Source: Nitzschia sp. pyKryTriq1
Taxonomy: Eukaryota > Bacillariophyta > Bacillariophyceae > Bacillariales > Bacillariaceae
Assembly (NCBI GenBank): GCA_956465555.1
Contig: OY101118.1
Location: 248,001-312,000 of the forward strand
Reading direction: 5' to 3'
Length of the DNA: 64,000 nucleotides
Under the pieces are notes generated by a model. It was not told the origin of the DNA and searched no databases. It saw only the letters and a list, made by a program, of their open reading frames with translations. The position numbers and the translations under genes were made by a program. This document shows positions 33,028 to 42,963 of this stretch, in pieces. Position 1 is the first letter of the stretch. Each line of letters begins with the position of its first letter.

Positions 33028-34044
33028 CTACCAGCGTTTATTTTGTCGTAGAAACGACGAAATGGACAATGTCGACGATGAATCCACGATGCCATGCGGT
33101 CTGGGCATGGCCTTGTGGCTCAGAATACGATGAATCGACGACTTGTTGGTGATACCATCCGACGACCTGCATCCGGCGGGAGAATACTCGTTTATCCTCA
33201 ACGGAGCAACAACTCGTTTCAGGACCACGCCACTGCAAACAAAATCGCTGACTCTCTTTTTTGTCGTCCTCCTGTTTTTTCTGGTGCCGGTCGTCTTCGA
33301 ACGACGAAAAGAAGCGTTCTTCTGCGAAGATGTTCTTCTTTTGGATTCTACGAACGAAGCCGATTTCCTCAGCTTGAGAGAGGACCTCCTACTTTTTCTT
33401 GATCTGCTGTCCTCAAGAAGCTGCTCTGAGAACGCATGTCGCATAATCTTGGTTTGGTACAAAGACGAATGTTGGGAGGCTTCTTCATCCGACGAGGAGT
33501 CGTCCTTCCCCTCGGTGGTCTTCGTCGACAGGAGGGTTGGTTGCATGGACATAAGCTTCAGAACCATAGCACGAGACTCATTGGTTCGCCTCATACATTC
33601 GTCGAGTTTATCCATGACACTGAGGGAGGAATCAGAAGGTGATGCCGGTGGTGAGATCACTTGAGAGTTCCGTCTGCTTTGAGTGACGGTCCGAGATTCT
33701 TCTTCGCCGACAGGATTTATGGTATTCCTCATAGTACTAGGACATTCAGTGCTGGCTGCAGTGAAAATCCAATCTTCCAAGGAGGAGTCCATCAAATCGT
33801 CGGTGATAAAATCTCCTTCAAATAGGTCAAAGGGAAAATTGAGGGCTTCGGACATGACATCTTCCGGCTCTTCGTGGGCGGTGAGATCTTCGCCGTGGAG
33901 GTCCTCATCGGAGGACGCTGAGCTCATCGAAGACGATTCTTCCTCGTCTTGAAAGAGGGCGCTGCTACTTTCCTCGTCGGACAAGAGCAAGGCGACATTT
34001 TCCGGATAGTATTTGCACGACGGAATCATTGTACTGGTTTGCAT
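33028..34044 (-). CDS. Tandem paralogue A of the acidic/Ser-rich C-M-x-R-T-x2-S-R family, intact
   Basis: A single frame of 338 residues starts at ATG 34044 (MQTSTMIPSC). In order it shows an acidic/Ser-rich start (LLLSDEESSSALFQDEEESS), the block FPFDLFEGDFITDDLMDSSL followed by EDWIFTA at about residues 72-98, a linker, VMDKLDECMRRTNESRAMVL at about 146-165, a strongly basic Ser/Arg/Lys region (RSRKSRRSSLKLRKS, TRKNRRTTKKR), then NKSSIHRILSHKA and a C-terminal ISSFLRQNKRW. The same blocks in the same order are found in copy B 1 kb away, and the CMRRT-x2-SR block is found in the gene at 405-1403. The acidic F-D-L-F-x-G-D block with a basic centre is reminiscent of nuclear regulators with short binding motifs; this is inference. 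No database family is recognised. Confidence 0.78.
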   Translation of the reverse strand: MQTSTMIPSCKYYPENVALLLSDEESSSALFQDEEESSSMSSASSDEDLHGEDLTAHEEPEDVMSEALNFPFDLFEGDFITDDLMDSSLEDWIFTAASTECPSTMRNTINPVGEEESRTVTQSRRNSQVISPPASPSDSSLSVMDKLDECMRRTNESRAMVLKLMSMQPTLLSTKTTEGKDDSSSDEEASQHSSLYQTKIMRHAFSEQLLEDSRSRKSRRSSLKLRKSASFVESKRRTSSQKNASFRRSKTTGTRKNRRTTKKRVSDFVCSGVVLKRVVAPLRINEYSPAGCRSSDGITNKSSIHRILSHKAMPRPHGIVDSSSTLSISSFLRQNKRW

Positions 34045-36110
34045 ATATATGATACGAGAAAGAAAGATGAGATAATAATCTTTGCGTGTGGAAATAATTC
34101 TGAATTTATGGTATCACGCTGATACCGGTATATTTTTTAAAAGCGACCGTATCGCGCAATTTTCGGAGAAATATCATTATCATCGGCACCCTTCCGATTT
34201 GAGTTTCAAAGCTTCGTTGTATCTGGGGAGAGAATCACCAGCCTACTGTACTGCACATCAATTCTACTCCGTGCCTCGTCTTCGTATTTTTTACTAGTAC
34301 GATGTAGGAACAGAGAATTCCTACGAAGTAAAGAACATAGAACAAAGAACACCATATATACTTCACGTTATGATAGGCCCAACAGGAAACAATCTCGAGT
34401 CCTGAATTATTATCGATCGTATCAAATGGACAGTTTCAGCCGAACCCTTACTTCCTTATCGTGAAGCGAACCTTCACAGTAGTGTACCCGAGTACGTACG
34501 AGCAGTACTGTATGTTCGTGGTCGACGAAGAAGGCGAAGTACCACCATTTCGGAAGTAGACGTGCTTCGGGGGGGTTCGTTCCTCCGCTAATGGCTCCAT
34601 TGGTGGCATTGAGGATTATTGAAGAGGGAAAGAGAACTAATGCAGGTTGAATGTGGTGCTTGTTTACAGAAGATAAAAGAGGCGGACGACCTTGATTGAA
34701 TGACTCTCCTGTTTCTTGCTAGGTTGGGCCTTTAAAAAAAAGGAGGCGAACCTATGTTCTAGCTTCGTATTTCGGGGTTTGTCCGAAGAAACAGGGTTCG
34801 TTTTCTTCAGTGTTTTGATGATGGTCATGCTATGCATCATGGTTCTTCTAACTGGACATCATCATCATCATCATCATCACCTTCGATAATTGTGCGTCGT
34901 GCGTCGTGATTCGTGATGCGAAATGCGAAATGCAAAACGCCCGAGTCAAATAGTAGAGAGCTGATGGCTGCTGCAGGAAAAAAGGCAACTGCGCGCGCTG
35001 TCGTTGTTTATTTCTTGGATCAATGCGTCGTCGTCGTCGTCCTCATGCAAGCAAGCAGGATCCAAAGAACTACACGTGCACCACTCAACTAGTTGTAGTA
35101 GAAGAAGCCTCTCTCTACTCTAGCCGAAAGAGACGACCCACTAGAGTAGACGATCAGGACGATCAGTCATTCTACTACCGTATGGTCACAGCAGACAGTC
35201 CTCAGTCCACCACCCCTTCTTCTTGAGCAGCAGGCTGCGAAGACCCGCCACTAGCTCTGCCTCTCCTACTACTAGAGTAGAGTTTGGCATCCAGCTCAGA
35301 TGACCCTCCTGACAGCGATCATATGGCTATACAAGCAGCTAGCATCACGTCAATATAATTCTTTTTTCTTGGGACCCTCTCGCCCCTGTTCGCCGCTTGG
35401 CTTTTCTTGGTGGCGGCGGCACCACCAACAAGAAGAACTAGAACTACTCATACTGCGCCTACTGTCTTGTTGCTCTTTATTGTTCTCGTGGAAAACAACG
35501 ACCCCAACCCCAACCCCAACCCCAACGAAGGGTGCTTCAACAAGCACTGCTACCTCTCTCCTACCTGGTACACCTCTACAAGTACCGGTAGTAAGAATGG
35601 TTGGGTGCCTTGTTAGTACTACTAGCTAGTAGAACTGGTGTGAGGTAGTACTAGTCGTAGAGGAGGAGGCAACAGACTAGTACTACCGGTAGAAGAGAGT
35701 TAGAGAGAGAGAGAGACGACACCGAGTAAAACTAGTAGTAGTAGAGACCTATAGGAAAAACTCCTACTCCTCCCTCCTCACTGACTGCCCAACACATGAT
35801 GTGCTGGAATACATTATTTTATTACAATCCATCATATCCTCCATGATGATATCCATATCCATATCCATATCCGTATCCATATAGTACCCAAAACCAGCAT
35901 ATCAACTGACTTGTACTATTTGTTGTTTGTTTGTATTCAAAAAACAAGAGTCTATACTAGTAGTAGTAGTAGTATATCGTAAAGTAGTAGTAGCCAAAGG
36001 AGAGACCGCCTACTCTAGAGTAGTAGTAGCTAGAGTGGTGCTAGAGAGTAGAGAACTAGTAGTACCGTACTATACTAGACTAGTATTAGTAATTGTATTA
36101 GTACTAGTAG
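34045..36110. other. Long intergenic region with simple repeats
   Basis: I see no supported gene. It contains an ATC run near 34860, a (CCCCAA) run at about 35501-35526, a CATATC run near 35849-35882, AG repeats near 35700 and many TAGTAG words. A partial copy of the word TATATCGTAAAG lies at 35973-35984. Confidence 0.5.
35501..35526 (+). repeat. Short (CCCCAA)n run
   Basis: Four CCCCAA units are in a row. The unit equals the ciliate telomere repeat but the run is too short and internal to be a telomere. Confidence 0.8.
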
Positions 36111-37631
36111 CTAATACAAAAAGGGAAGATCATGAATCCGACACAAGTGTCGCAATACCAACAATACACCCGGTATCCAATCATCGGCTCTGGGAAAGGT
36201 CCTTTGTTGATGCAATCGTTGGACAATCGTGGCCATGATTTCCGGTACTGCTACAACAACATCATCATCATTATCATCATCATCATCATCATTCTTCTTC
36301 TTCTTCTTCTTCTTGCCATCAAACATGCTGGGCAGCAGCAACAAGTTCAAGGGCAGTACCACATCGACCATTTCGGTATCTTGTTCACATACAAAATATT
36401 CCCATTCCTTTTCAAAGGATGTCGTGGTACATAGATAGGGAAGTTGTCGTAAATTCCGTGACGTATACAAGAGTTGTCGCAATTCAAATTTGGTAATACA
36501 GGAGGAAATCCGAACAAGTTTGATTTGTTGTAGTAGTGGATCATCATCATCGTTGTTGTTATCGTTGCCGTTGTTGTTGTTGTCATCACAACATTGTTGC
36601 ATCAAGGAATAGACAAGGTCGGCGTTGGGAATGGTCGAGGCATCCAACAAAACATAGGGGACATCGTACTCCTCGGCAATGGCATCGGCAGCGAATTGTC
36701 CAAAGGCAAGAGTTTCTTCGGAAAAGTGATGTTTGGGAGGATACTTTGGATTCGGATTTTGTTGCTGTTGTTGTTGTTGTTGTTGCTGCTGCTGCGGAGG
36801 TTTTGATTGTAGTTGGTATTGATATTGATATTGCAGCTTTTCTTGTTCTTGTTCTTCCAGCAAGTACCAGTATGCGGGAAGAGAGTGGTTGCCTTCGGTA
36901 CTCCCAAAAGTCGTCGTGGTCATGGCATCCGTAATGGTAGTCATGTTGTCATCTTCGTCGTGTTTTTGTAGTTGATGTTGTTGTTGATGCTGATGCTGAT
37001 GTTGATTACCATTACTTTTTGGTTGCTGGGCGGGATAAACTAAAGAGGCGCCTGGGCGTGTTTGTGGTTGCTGATAGTCATTTCTTGTAGCATTAGGTGA
37101 CGACGACGACGACGAGGAAGAGATTTGGCGGTTGGGTAATAATAATGCTCCTGGGCTGCTGGCTTGCCTCGTGCCACTGCTGGAAGCCACAGGTTGTTCC
37201 GATAAGGAGGCGGACTTCCAACTTGTGCTTGAACTTGTGCTTGAACTGCTGGCTCCTCCCGTTCCCGTTCCTGTTCCCGTTCCTGTTCCTCCTATCATTT
37301 CGGACCGGACTCGTCGTACTGGAGATCGCGACGACGACCGCGATGGAGACAAACGTCCTTGACGTACTCGACGCGGATGCCGAATCGGATATGTGAACAA
37401 GCTGGTGTTGCTGCTGGCATTGTTGTTGTTGTAGTTGCTGTTGTTGCTGTTATAATTCCCTTCATTTTCTTGCACTGTTAATAGGGACGCCAGCATCGCG
37501 TCTCGTTGTTGTTGTTGCCCAGCATCATCACTCAAATGAATCGACAGGACTCTCGAAGGAGGCTCTTTCGGTGAGCAAGGCGGCTCTTCAACGACAGGGG
37601 CAATGTTGTTGTTGCTGGATAGTTGAGGCAT
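36111..37631 (-). CDS. Asn/Gln/Asp-rich protein of unknown function
   Basis: I start the gene at ATG 37631 (MPQLSSNNNI), giving 506 residues. The frame is open above it through an Asp-Asn repeat to a stop, but no ATG lies there, so the repeat is probably 5' leader. The first 300 residues are low complexity (Ser, Asn, Gln, Gly/Thr repeats and basic RHPRRVRQGRLSPSRSSSRS). The last 180 residues look folded: HFSEETLAFGQFAADAIAEE, YDVPYVLLDASTIPNADLVY, then LVRISSCITKFELRQLLYTS and RNLRQLPYLCTTTSFEKEWE, with a final VPEIMATIVQRL and a hydrophobic end. Homopolymer inserts (Asn, Asp, Lys) split this part. I recognise no domain. It is probably a real gene with a conserved C-terminal half. Confidence 0.7.
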   Translation of the reverse strand: MPQLSSNNNIAPVVEEPPCSPKEPPSRVLSIHLSDDAGQQQQRDAMLASLLTVQENEGNYNSNNSNYNNNNASSNTSLFTYPIRHPRRVRQGRLSPSRSSSRSPVRRVRSEMIGGTGTGTGTGTGGASSSSTSSSTSWKSASLSEQPVASSSGTRQASSPGALLLPNRQISSSSSSSSPNATRNDYQQPQTRPGASLVYPAQQPKSNGNQHQHQHQQQHQLQKHDEDDNMTTITDAMTTTTFGSTEGNHSLPAYWYLLEEQEQEKLQYQYQYQLQSKPPQQQQQQQQQQQQNPNPKYPPKHHFSEETLAFGQFAADAIAEEYDVPYVLLDASTIPNADLVYSLMQQCCDDNNNNGNDNNNDDDDPLLQQIKLVRISSCITKFELRQLLYTSRNLRQLPYLCTTTSFEKEWEYFVCEQDTEMVDVVLPLNLLLLPSMFDGKKKKKKKNDDDDDDNDDDVVVAVPEIMATIVQRLHQQRTFPRADDWIPGVLLVLRHLCRIHDLPFLY

Positions 37632-37643
37632 GACAGTGTTGAT

Positions 37644-37732
37644 GTTATCGTTATCGTTATCGTTATCGTTATCGTTATCGTTATCGTTATCGTTATCGTT
37701 ATCGTTATCGTTATCGTTATCGTTATCGTTAT
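37644..37732 (+). repeat. Hexanucleotide microsatellite (GTTATC)n
   Basis: About 15 units of GTTATC lie in tandem just before the ATG of the minus-strand gene at 36111-37631. In the frame of that gene they would read Asp-Asn repeats. Confidence 0.92.
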
Positions 37733-38540
37733 TGTTGTTGAGCAATGTAAATGTGCAGGTACAGGTACAGGTACAGGGACATGAATGAGGGTCGTCATGT
37801 GCGGGTCATGCGGTCGATCATCTTGCGCTTTCTTTTTTTTTCTTGGGTCGTATGAAGTCGGTCTTTATCATTATTTTGAAAACGAATTCCGGCCTTGCTT
37901 GTTCGTATTTTTGATTGATATTTTATTAACCATTGCCCCGCCGGCTGGCCGCCTCCATTGATTTACTAACGGATAGTTTGATAGTTAAAGGTCTAATCGT
38001 AATCTACTAAATAATCGGTCTTGTTGACTGAATGTCGCAGTAAAAGTCATTAAATAATAGCTTCCTTCCTTCTTCCGGAAGGACGGACGACGCATGGACC
38101 TTTCCTCCAGGCGACCTCTCGAAAACTTCTGTCCGTCATGCGTCGGTCGGTGGAGGAGGCTGACGACTAGATCGATTCGATTCCCTAACAATCAGACTGG
38201 TACGCACGGGCGACATACAGATGTCTTCATTATTATATTATTTCTTCGTCGATGATGCGATCGACGATGACGCGGAACCGCTGATTTTACTGATATGTAG
38301 CGGAGACACGCGTCTTTATACTACAGTATACTTGCCTCTACACGGCAGAATAATACAGAAGACCATATTATATCATATCATATCATTTCAAATCATATCA
38401 TATCATTTCAAATCATATCATACCAAATCATATTACATACATCCCAACCAAAGGATGAGCCTTCCTAGTATTGGTGTTATTGTTATTGGTCCAACGATAG
38501 ATTCTCGGCAGCCTGAAAGTAAAAAGGAAAGAAGGAGGAG
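37733..38540. other. Divergent promoter region
   Basis: No gene is seen. It lies between divergent genes and holds GTACAGGTACAG repeats near 37756 and an ATATC/ATTTCAA repeat at about 38366-38432, then CTGAAAGTAAAAAGG just before the PPR gene. Confidence 0.5.
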
Positions 38541-41500
38541 ATGACCAGGATGACCAGGATGACAAGGATGCTGACGATGATGAGCCGTGCCGCAGCTACT
38601 GCTACTGCTACTGCTACTGTTAGAAGTAGTTCACAGCAGGCCAACAATATGAGGATGACGACGACGACGACGACTCGCCGATTTCTAGCTTCGACGAATA
38701 CGCAAAACGACCGCCATAGCAATAACAAGTCCATCCAACAGCCACAGCCACAACCACAACCACATCCACAACCACAGCCTGATGCTTCCACAAAAATAAG
38801 ATTATCTTCTGTACAAGAGAAATGGCAAGCCACGACACGACACTTGTTGGATCCTTCCACAAAACTTTCTCCCATGGTCATTCATCAATTTCAAGAGACA
38901 CTCAAGTATTATTTTACTGCATCAACAACAACAACACCATCAATTTCAACATCAACATCAACACCATCAATTTCAACATCAACATCAACGACGACCGACT
39001 TGAACATGTGTTGGAAATTACTCGAGGCCGTGGCAGAAAAGAAAGAACAAGCAGACAAGACTAATAATATCAAGGACACATCATCATCATCAACAACAAC
39101 AGCAACATCAGCAGCAGCGGCAGCGGCGCCCCAAAGATTCATGGTTCCCATGGAATTGCTGCAACCCATCATTCATTTGTGGCAACGACAATTCAAGCAA
39201 GCCATATTTTTGGACGAAGATCATCAACAACAACATCAACATCAACGTACTGCAAGAAGTAGTACAAGTACAAGTACAAGTACTTCTGACTTGACAGTAC
39301 AAGCATTATTTGTTTCCAATCACGATGATGATAATGATGATAATGATGATGATTCTTCGCAAGAACAGCACTCGACCTCCTCGTCCTCCTCGTCCTCCCC
39401 ACTACTCGTTCCTTCTCAAGTGGTGGAACGATTACAGCGCTATCAAAACCTTGGAATCATTCCTCCCATTCAGGCTCCACCACAATATGTTCCAGCCATG
39501 ATTTTGGATGTGGCCAGTCATTTGTCGAAACAACAAAAGTGGAATCATGATGATGATGATGATCATCATCATCGAGATGACGAAGGCGTTTGGTTTGCAC
39601 ATGACTATCTACAGGCATGGATTCAAGAATATAATCTACAACAGCAACAGCAACTACAACCACAACCACAACAGCATCCGTATTCTACGTTGATTGCACC
39701 GCCCGATGCGGTAGTAGTCGGAACGGTCTTGCAAGCATGGGTCAATAGTGGACTGCGGGATGCTCCCGAACGGGCCGAACAATTGTTTGAGGAGATTGTG
39801 GCGTGGAACAACAACCACAACCACAGCAACAGCAACAACAGCAATAAAAATCCACAACCATTAGTGCAACCCAATGCCTTTTGGTACAATTCGATATTGA
39901 GTGCCTGGGCTCAACAAGGGAATACTACCAAAGCAATGGAATGGTTGCAACGGATGAGAGAGGATAGTGGTGAGGAACCGGATTTGGCTACATGGAATTC
40001 ATTGTTGAGTGCATGGGCCAAACAAGCAGTCAAAGAAGAAGTAGAGCAGGATGCAACAACAAATACTTTTACTTCTGGTCTTGGAACAAGTGGTGGCATT
40101 CGTCCTCGACATCGACGGAGTAAAACTGGCAGCAATAATAACACGGAGGAGAGTGCCCGTCCCCCGGAGCAAGTTGCCGAATCTATTTTGCAACAGATGC
40201 AAGAATTGTACGATCAAGGACGACTGGCCGAACCTCCCGATGTTGTCTCGTACTCGATTGTCTTGGATGCCTATTCCCAGCGGGCATGGAAGAATCCTCC
40301 CGCCGCACAACGAGCGCATCAATGGTTGGACCACATGAAACGCCAAGACAACATCCAACCAAATCGTATTTCCTACAATACAGTCATTCAAGCACACGCA
40401 AGAGCCGGAAATGCGCATCAAGCCGAAGCCTTGATGATGGAAATGATGACTGAAAGCTCAGGTGCCGGTAGTAGTGATGCTACCGCTGACAATCCGGACA
40501 TTCGACCGGATGAACTGACCGTCGCAGCGGTTTTGACGGGATGGTCTCAAATGGGAACCTGGGAGGCAGCGGACCGTGCGGAACGGATTCTTCATCAGCT
40601 CTTACCACAGATGAGAATGAGACCTGATGTGATCACCTACAGTGCCTGTTTGGCATGTTGGGCCAAGATTCCTGCTGCTCCGAAACAGCACTCTCAGTCG
40701 AGAGAAGGAGGACGACGGGGACCGACAAAGAGGACAAACGACCATGAGGATGATCATCGAAACAACGCCATGGAACGAGCCCAAGCGCTTTTTGATGAAC
40801 TACAAGCACAATATCCAGAGATTCAAGCCGATGTTGTCGCCTACACGAATTTAATGAATGTCTATGGTCGGCATGGAAGAGCAGAACGAGTCGAAAGGAT
40901 TTTAAAAGATCTATTGCAAGCCTACGAAAAGTCCAATCACGAACCTCGGTTACAGCCCAATGTACATACATTTTCGGTTGTCATCTCGGCTTGGTCACGT
41001 TCCTCAAGAGCCAATGGTGCCGCCAAAGCCCAACAATGGTTACATCGCATGTCCGACGAGTTTGGGGTGACGCCCAATGTCGTTTCGTATACAACTGTAT
41101 TGCATGCATGGAGTCAGCGGGCTCAGCACGATCCCCAGGCACCCGATAGGGCCCGCGAATTATTGAGGCAGATGGAAACTTCCTCGGATCCTAATCTACA
41201 ACCAAATGGAATATCCTACACCGCGGTCCTTCGTGCCTACGCCCAACAAGGACGCGCCGAAGAAGCCGAGGCATTGCTGGAAGACATGCTACAAGCCAAC
41301 AGTAGCAGATGCCGACCCGATGTATATTCCTTTAGTGCAGTACTCCAGGCCTGGACCAAAACAAATGATTGTTCTCCCCTGGAAGCCGCCCAGCGAGCGG
41401 AAGCCCTCTTGACGCGCATGCACGATCTCTACTATTCGCCATCCTTAGTACGGGAACCTCCTAATGTGGTATGTTTTAGCAACGTGTTGATGTGTTGGTC

Positions 41501-41933
41501 ACGGGTCATGCCGGATGGAGCCGAACGTGCCCAAGCCATATTGCAAGCCATGGAGAGCCATGGCGTGGCGCCTAATATAATTTCCATTAACATTGTCATG
41601 AACGCTTGGGCCAACCAGGCGAGAAATGACAATACGGCAGTCGATCGAGCCCGTGCCTTGTTGGATCAAATCTTGATAGAGAACAGTGACCAAAGCAAGG
41701 CTAGGAAGAAGAAACAAGACCGTACCGATCGACTTCGACCGGACGAGTACACATATCGCGCCATGTTCAAGGCCATCTCGATGAGCTCCTTGCCGAATCG
41801 ATTGGAACTGGCAAACAGCCTGTTGGACGAAATGAAAGAACAGAGCATCTCGCCAAGCCCCTACATGATGGATCGCTTGAGGGAGCTCGAGCAGCAAGCC
41901 AGAGTTCGGGAGAGATCAAATACACAACTATAG
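38541..41933 (+). CDS. Pentatricopeptide repeat (PPR) protein, organelle RNA-binding
   Basis: The 1130-residue frame starts at ATG 38541 (MTRMTRMTRMLTMMSRAAAT). The N-terminus is rich in Arg, Thr, Ser and Ala with RRFLAST near residue 46, as in mitochondrial presequences. Low-complexity Thr/Ser, Gln/His and Asn inserts fill much of residues 50-440. From about 445 to the end there are some ten or more PPR motifs of about 35 residues, for example NAFWYNSILSAWAQQGNTTK, DVVSYSIVLDAYSQ, NRISYNTVIQAHARAGNAHQ, DVVAYTNLMNVYGRHGRAER, NGISYTAVLRAYAQQGRAEE and DVYSFSAVLQAWTK. It is a P-type PPR without visible E or DYW domains. Such proteins bind organelle RNA in processing, stability or translation. 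Whether it goes to mitochondria or plastid is inferred from the start only; mitochondria fits better. Confidence 0.93.
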   Translation: MTRMTRMTRMLTMMSRAAATATATATVRSSSQQANNMRMTTTTTTRRFLASTNTQNDRHSNNKSIQQPQPQPQPHPQPQPDASTKIRLSSVQEKWQATTRHLLDPSTKLSPMVIHQFQETLKYYFTASTTTTPSISTSTSTPSISTSTSTTTDLNMCWKLLEAVAEKKEQADKTNNIKDTSSSSTTTATSAAAAAAPQRFMVPMELLQPIIHLWQRQFKQAIFLDEDHQQQHQHQRTARSSTSTSTSTSDLTVQALFVSNHDDDNDDNDDDSSQEQHSTSSSSSSSPLLVPSQVVERLQRYQNLGIIPPIQAPPQYVPAMILDVASHLSKQQKWNHDDDDDHHHRDDEGVWFAHDYLQAWIQEYNLQQQQQLQPQPQQHPYSTLIAPPDAVVVGTVLQAWVNSGLRDAPERAEQLFEEIVAWNNNHNHSNSNNSNKNPQPLVQPNAFWYNSILSAWAQQGNTTKAMEWLQRMREDSGEEPDLATWNSLLSAWAKQAVKEEVEQDATTNTFTSGLGTSGGIRPRHRRSKTGSNNNTEESARPPEQVAESILQQMQELYDQGRLAEPPDVVSYSIVLDAYSQRAWKNPPAAQRAHQWLDHMKRQDNIQPNRISYNTVIQAHARAGNAHQAEALMMEMMTESSGAGSSDATADNPDIRPDELTVAAVLTGWSQMGTWEAADRAERILHQLLPQMRMRPDVITYSACLACWAKIPAAPKQHSQSREGGRRGPTKRTNDHEDDHRNNAMERAQALFDELQAQYPEIQADVVAYTNLMNVYGRHGRAERVERILKDLLQAYEKSNHEPRLQPNVHTFSVVISAWSRSSRANGAAKAQQWLHRMSDEFGVTPNVVSYTTVLHAWSQRAQHDPQAPDRARELLRQMETSSDPNLQPNGISYTAVLRAYAQQGRAEEAEALLEDMLQANSSRCRPDVYSFSAVLQAWTKTNDCSPLEAAQRAEALLTRMHDLYYSPSLVREPPNVVCFSNVLMCWSRVMPDGAERAQAILQAMESHGVAPNIISINIVMNAWANQARNDNTAVDRARALLDQILIENSDQSKARKKKQDRTDRLRPDEYTYRAMFKAISMSSLPNRLELANSLLDEMKEQSISPSPYMMDRLRELEQQARVRERSNTQL

Positions 41934-42066
41934 ACTAATGAAAGTCGCGCAGTATCCACTTGACTTTGATACTTTCATTGTAGCTAGCATTTATCGTGAT
42001 TTCAGAATACCTATTTACACAATTTTCTACTGATACAAGGGCATTGTTTGGGGCGTGTTGTCTTCT

Positions 42067-42963
42067 TTATTTGCTGCCGCCGCCTCCAAGGACATTCATT
42101 GGAACTTTCAAGTAGACCGTGCCATTGTCTTCAGCCGGCGGCATTGACCCGTTTCGCAGGTTGACTTGAAGGGCCGGAATGATGAGTCTTGGAGGCTTCA
42201 GTTGGGCATCCCGAGCCCGGCGAAAATCTCCAAATTCTTCCAAAGAGGTGTCCGCCTTGATTTGTTTGTTGGTCGACTTGGATTCTCCAATAGTCGTTTC
42301 CCAGGCCAGCTCACGACCACCAGGAGCGTAGTCATGTCCGACAAAGACTCGAGTATTGTCTGAGAGCTCCTTGTACAATCGTTGAATACTTCCGTACAAT
42401 TGATCGACCGAACCACCGGGGAAATCGCATCGAGCCGTCCCCATGTCCGGCATGAACAAAGTGTCACCAGTAAAGACAGCATCGCCGACAACAAGAGAAA
42501 TACATGCGGGTGTGTGCCCAGGAGTGTACAAAATCTTGACTTGACTCTTTCCAAGCATCAAGACCTGCTCGTCCTTCAGGAGCATATCAAATTGACTTCC
42601 ATCCGGAAGAAAGTTATCCTTTTCAGCGTCCAGATTGAAAATTTTTTGAAACACAGCCTGGACGGTTTTCACATTCTCGCCGATCGCAGTCTTGGCGTTA
42701 GGAAATTTCGCTGCCAAATAATTGGCTCCGGTCAAGTGATCGGCATGGACATGGGTCTCAATAATATAATCCACGGTCAAGTCGTTGGACTGGCAGAACA
42801 ATTCGACCTTTTCGTTGTGTTCTTGACCAGTAGCTGCGGCACCGGCATCGAAATCCATGACGGGGTCGATAATCATGGCGTGGTTGGAACTAGCATCCTT
42901 GACGACATAAGTGCAAGTGTTGGTGTCTTGGTGAAAGAAGCAGTTGACCTGGGGAGAGTTCAT
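42067..42963 (-). CDS. Persulfide dioxygenase-like metallo-beta-lactamase-fold protein (ETHE1/Blh type)
   Basis: The 298-residue product starts at ATG 42963 (MNSPQVNCFFHQDTNTCTYV). It has all the marks of the ETHE1/Blh branch: IETHVHADHLTGANYLA with H-x-H-x-D-H near residues 70-75, YTPGHTPACISLVVGDAVF, GDTLFMPDMGTARCDFPGGS and VFVGHDYAPGGRELAWETTI. These place metal-binding His and Asp residues as in mononuclear iron persulfide dioxygenases, which oxidise glutathione persulfide to sulfite. The length and the block ESKSTNKQIKADTSLEEF near the C-terminus resemble bacterial Blh-type proteins more than plant ETHE1. No organelle targeting peptide is visible, so the location is open. The gene converges with the PPR gene about 130 bases away. 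Confidence 0.92.
   Translation of the reverse strand: MNSPQVNCFFHQDTNTCTYVVKDASSNHAMIIDPVMDFDAGAAATGQEHNEKVELFCQSNDLTVDYIIETHVHADHLTGANYLAAKFPNAKTAIGENVKTVQAVFQKIFNLDAEKDNFLPDGSQFDMLLKDEQVLMLGKSQVKILYTPGHTPACISLVVGDAVFTGDTLFMPDMGTARCDFPGGSVDQLYGSIQRLYKELSDNTRVFVGHDYAPGGRELAWETTIGESKSTNKQIKADTSLEEFGDFRRARDAQLKPPRLIIPALQVNLRNGSMPPAEDNGTVYLKVPMNVLGGGGSK

Noticed and set aside
35501-35526. (CCCCAA)n as an internal telomere
   Set aside because: Only four units, and diatom telomeres are expected to be TTAGGG-type.
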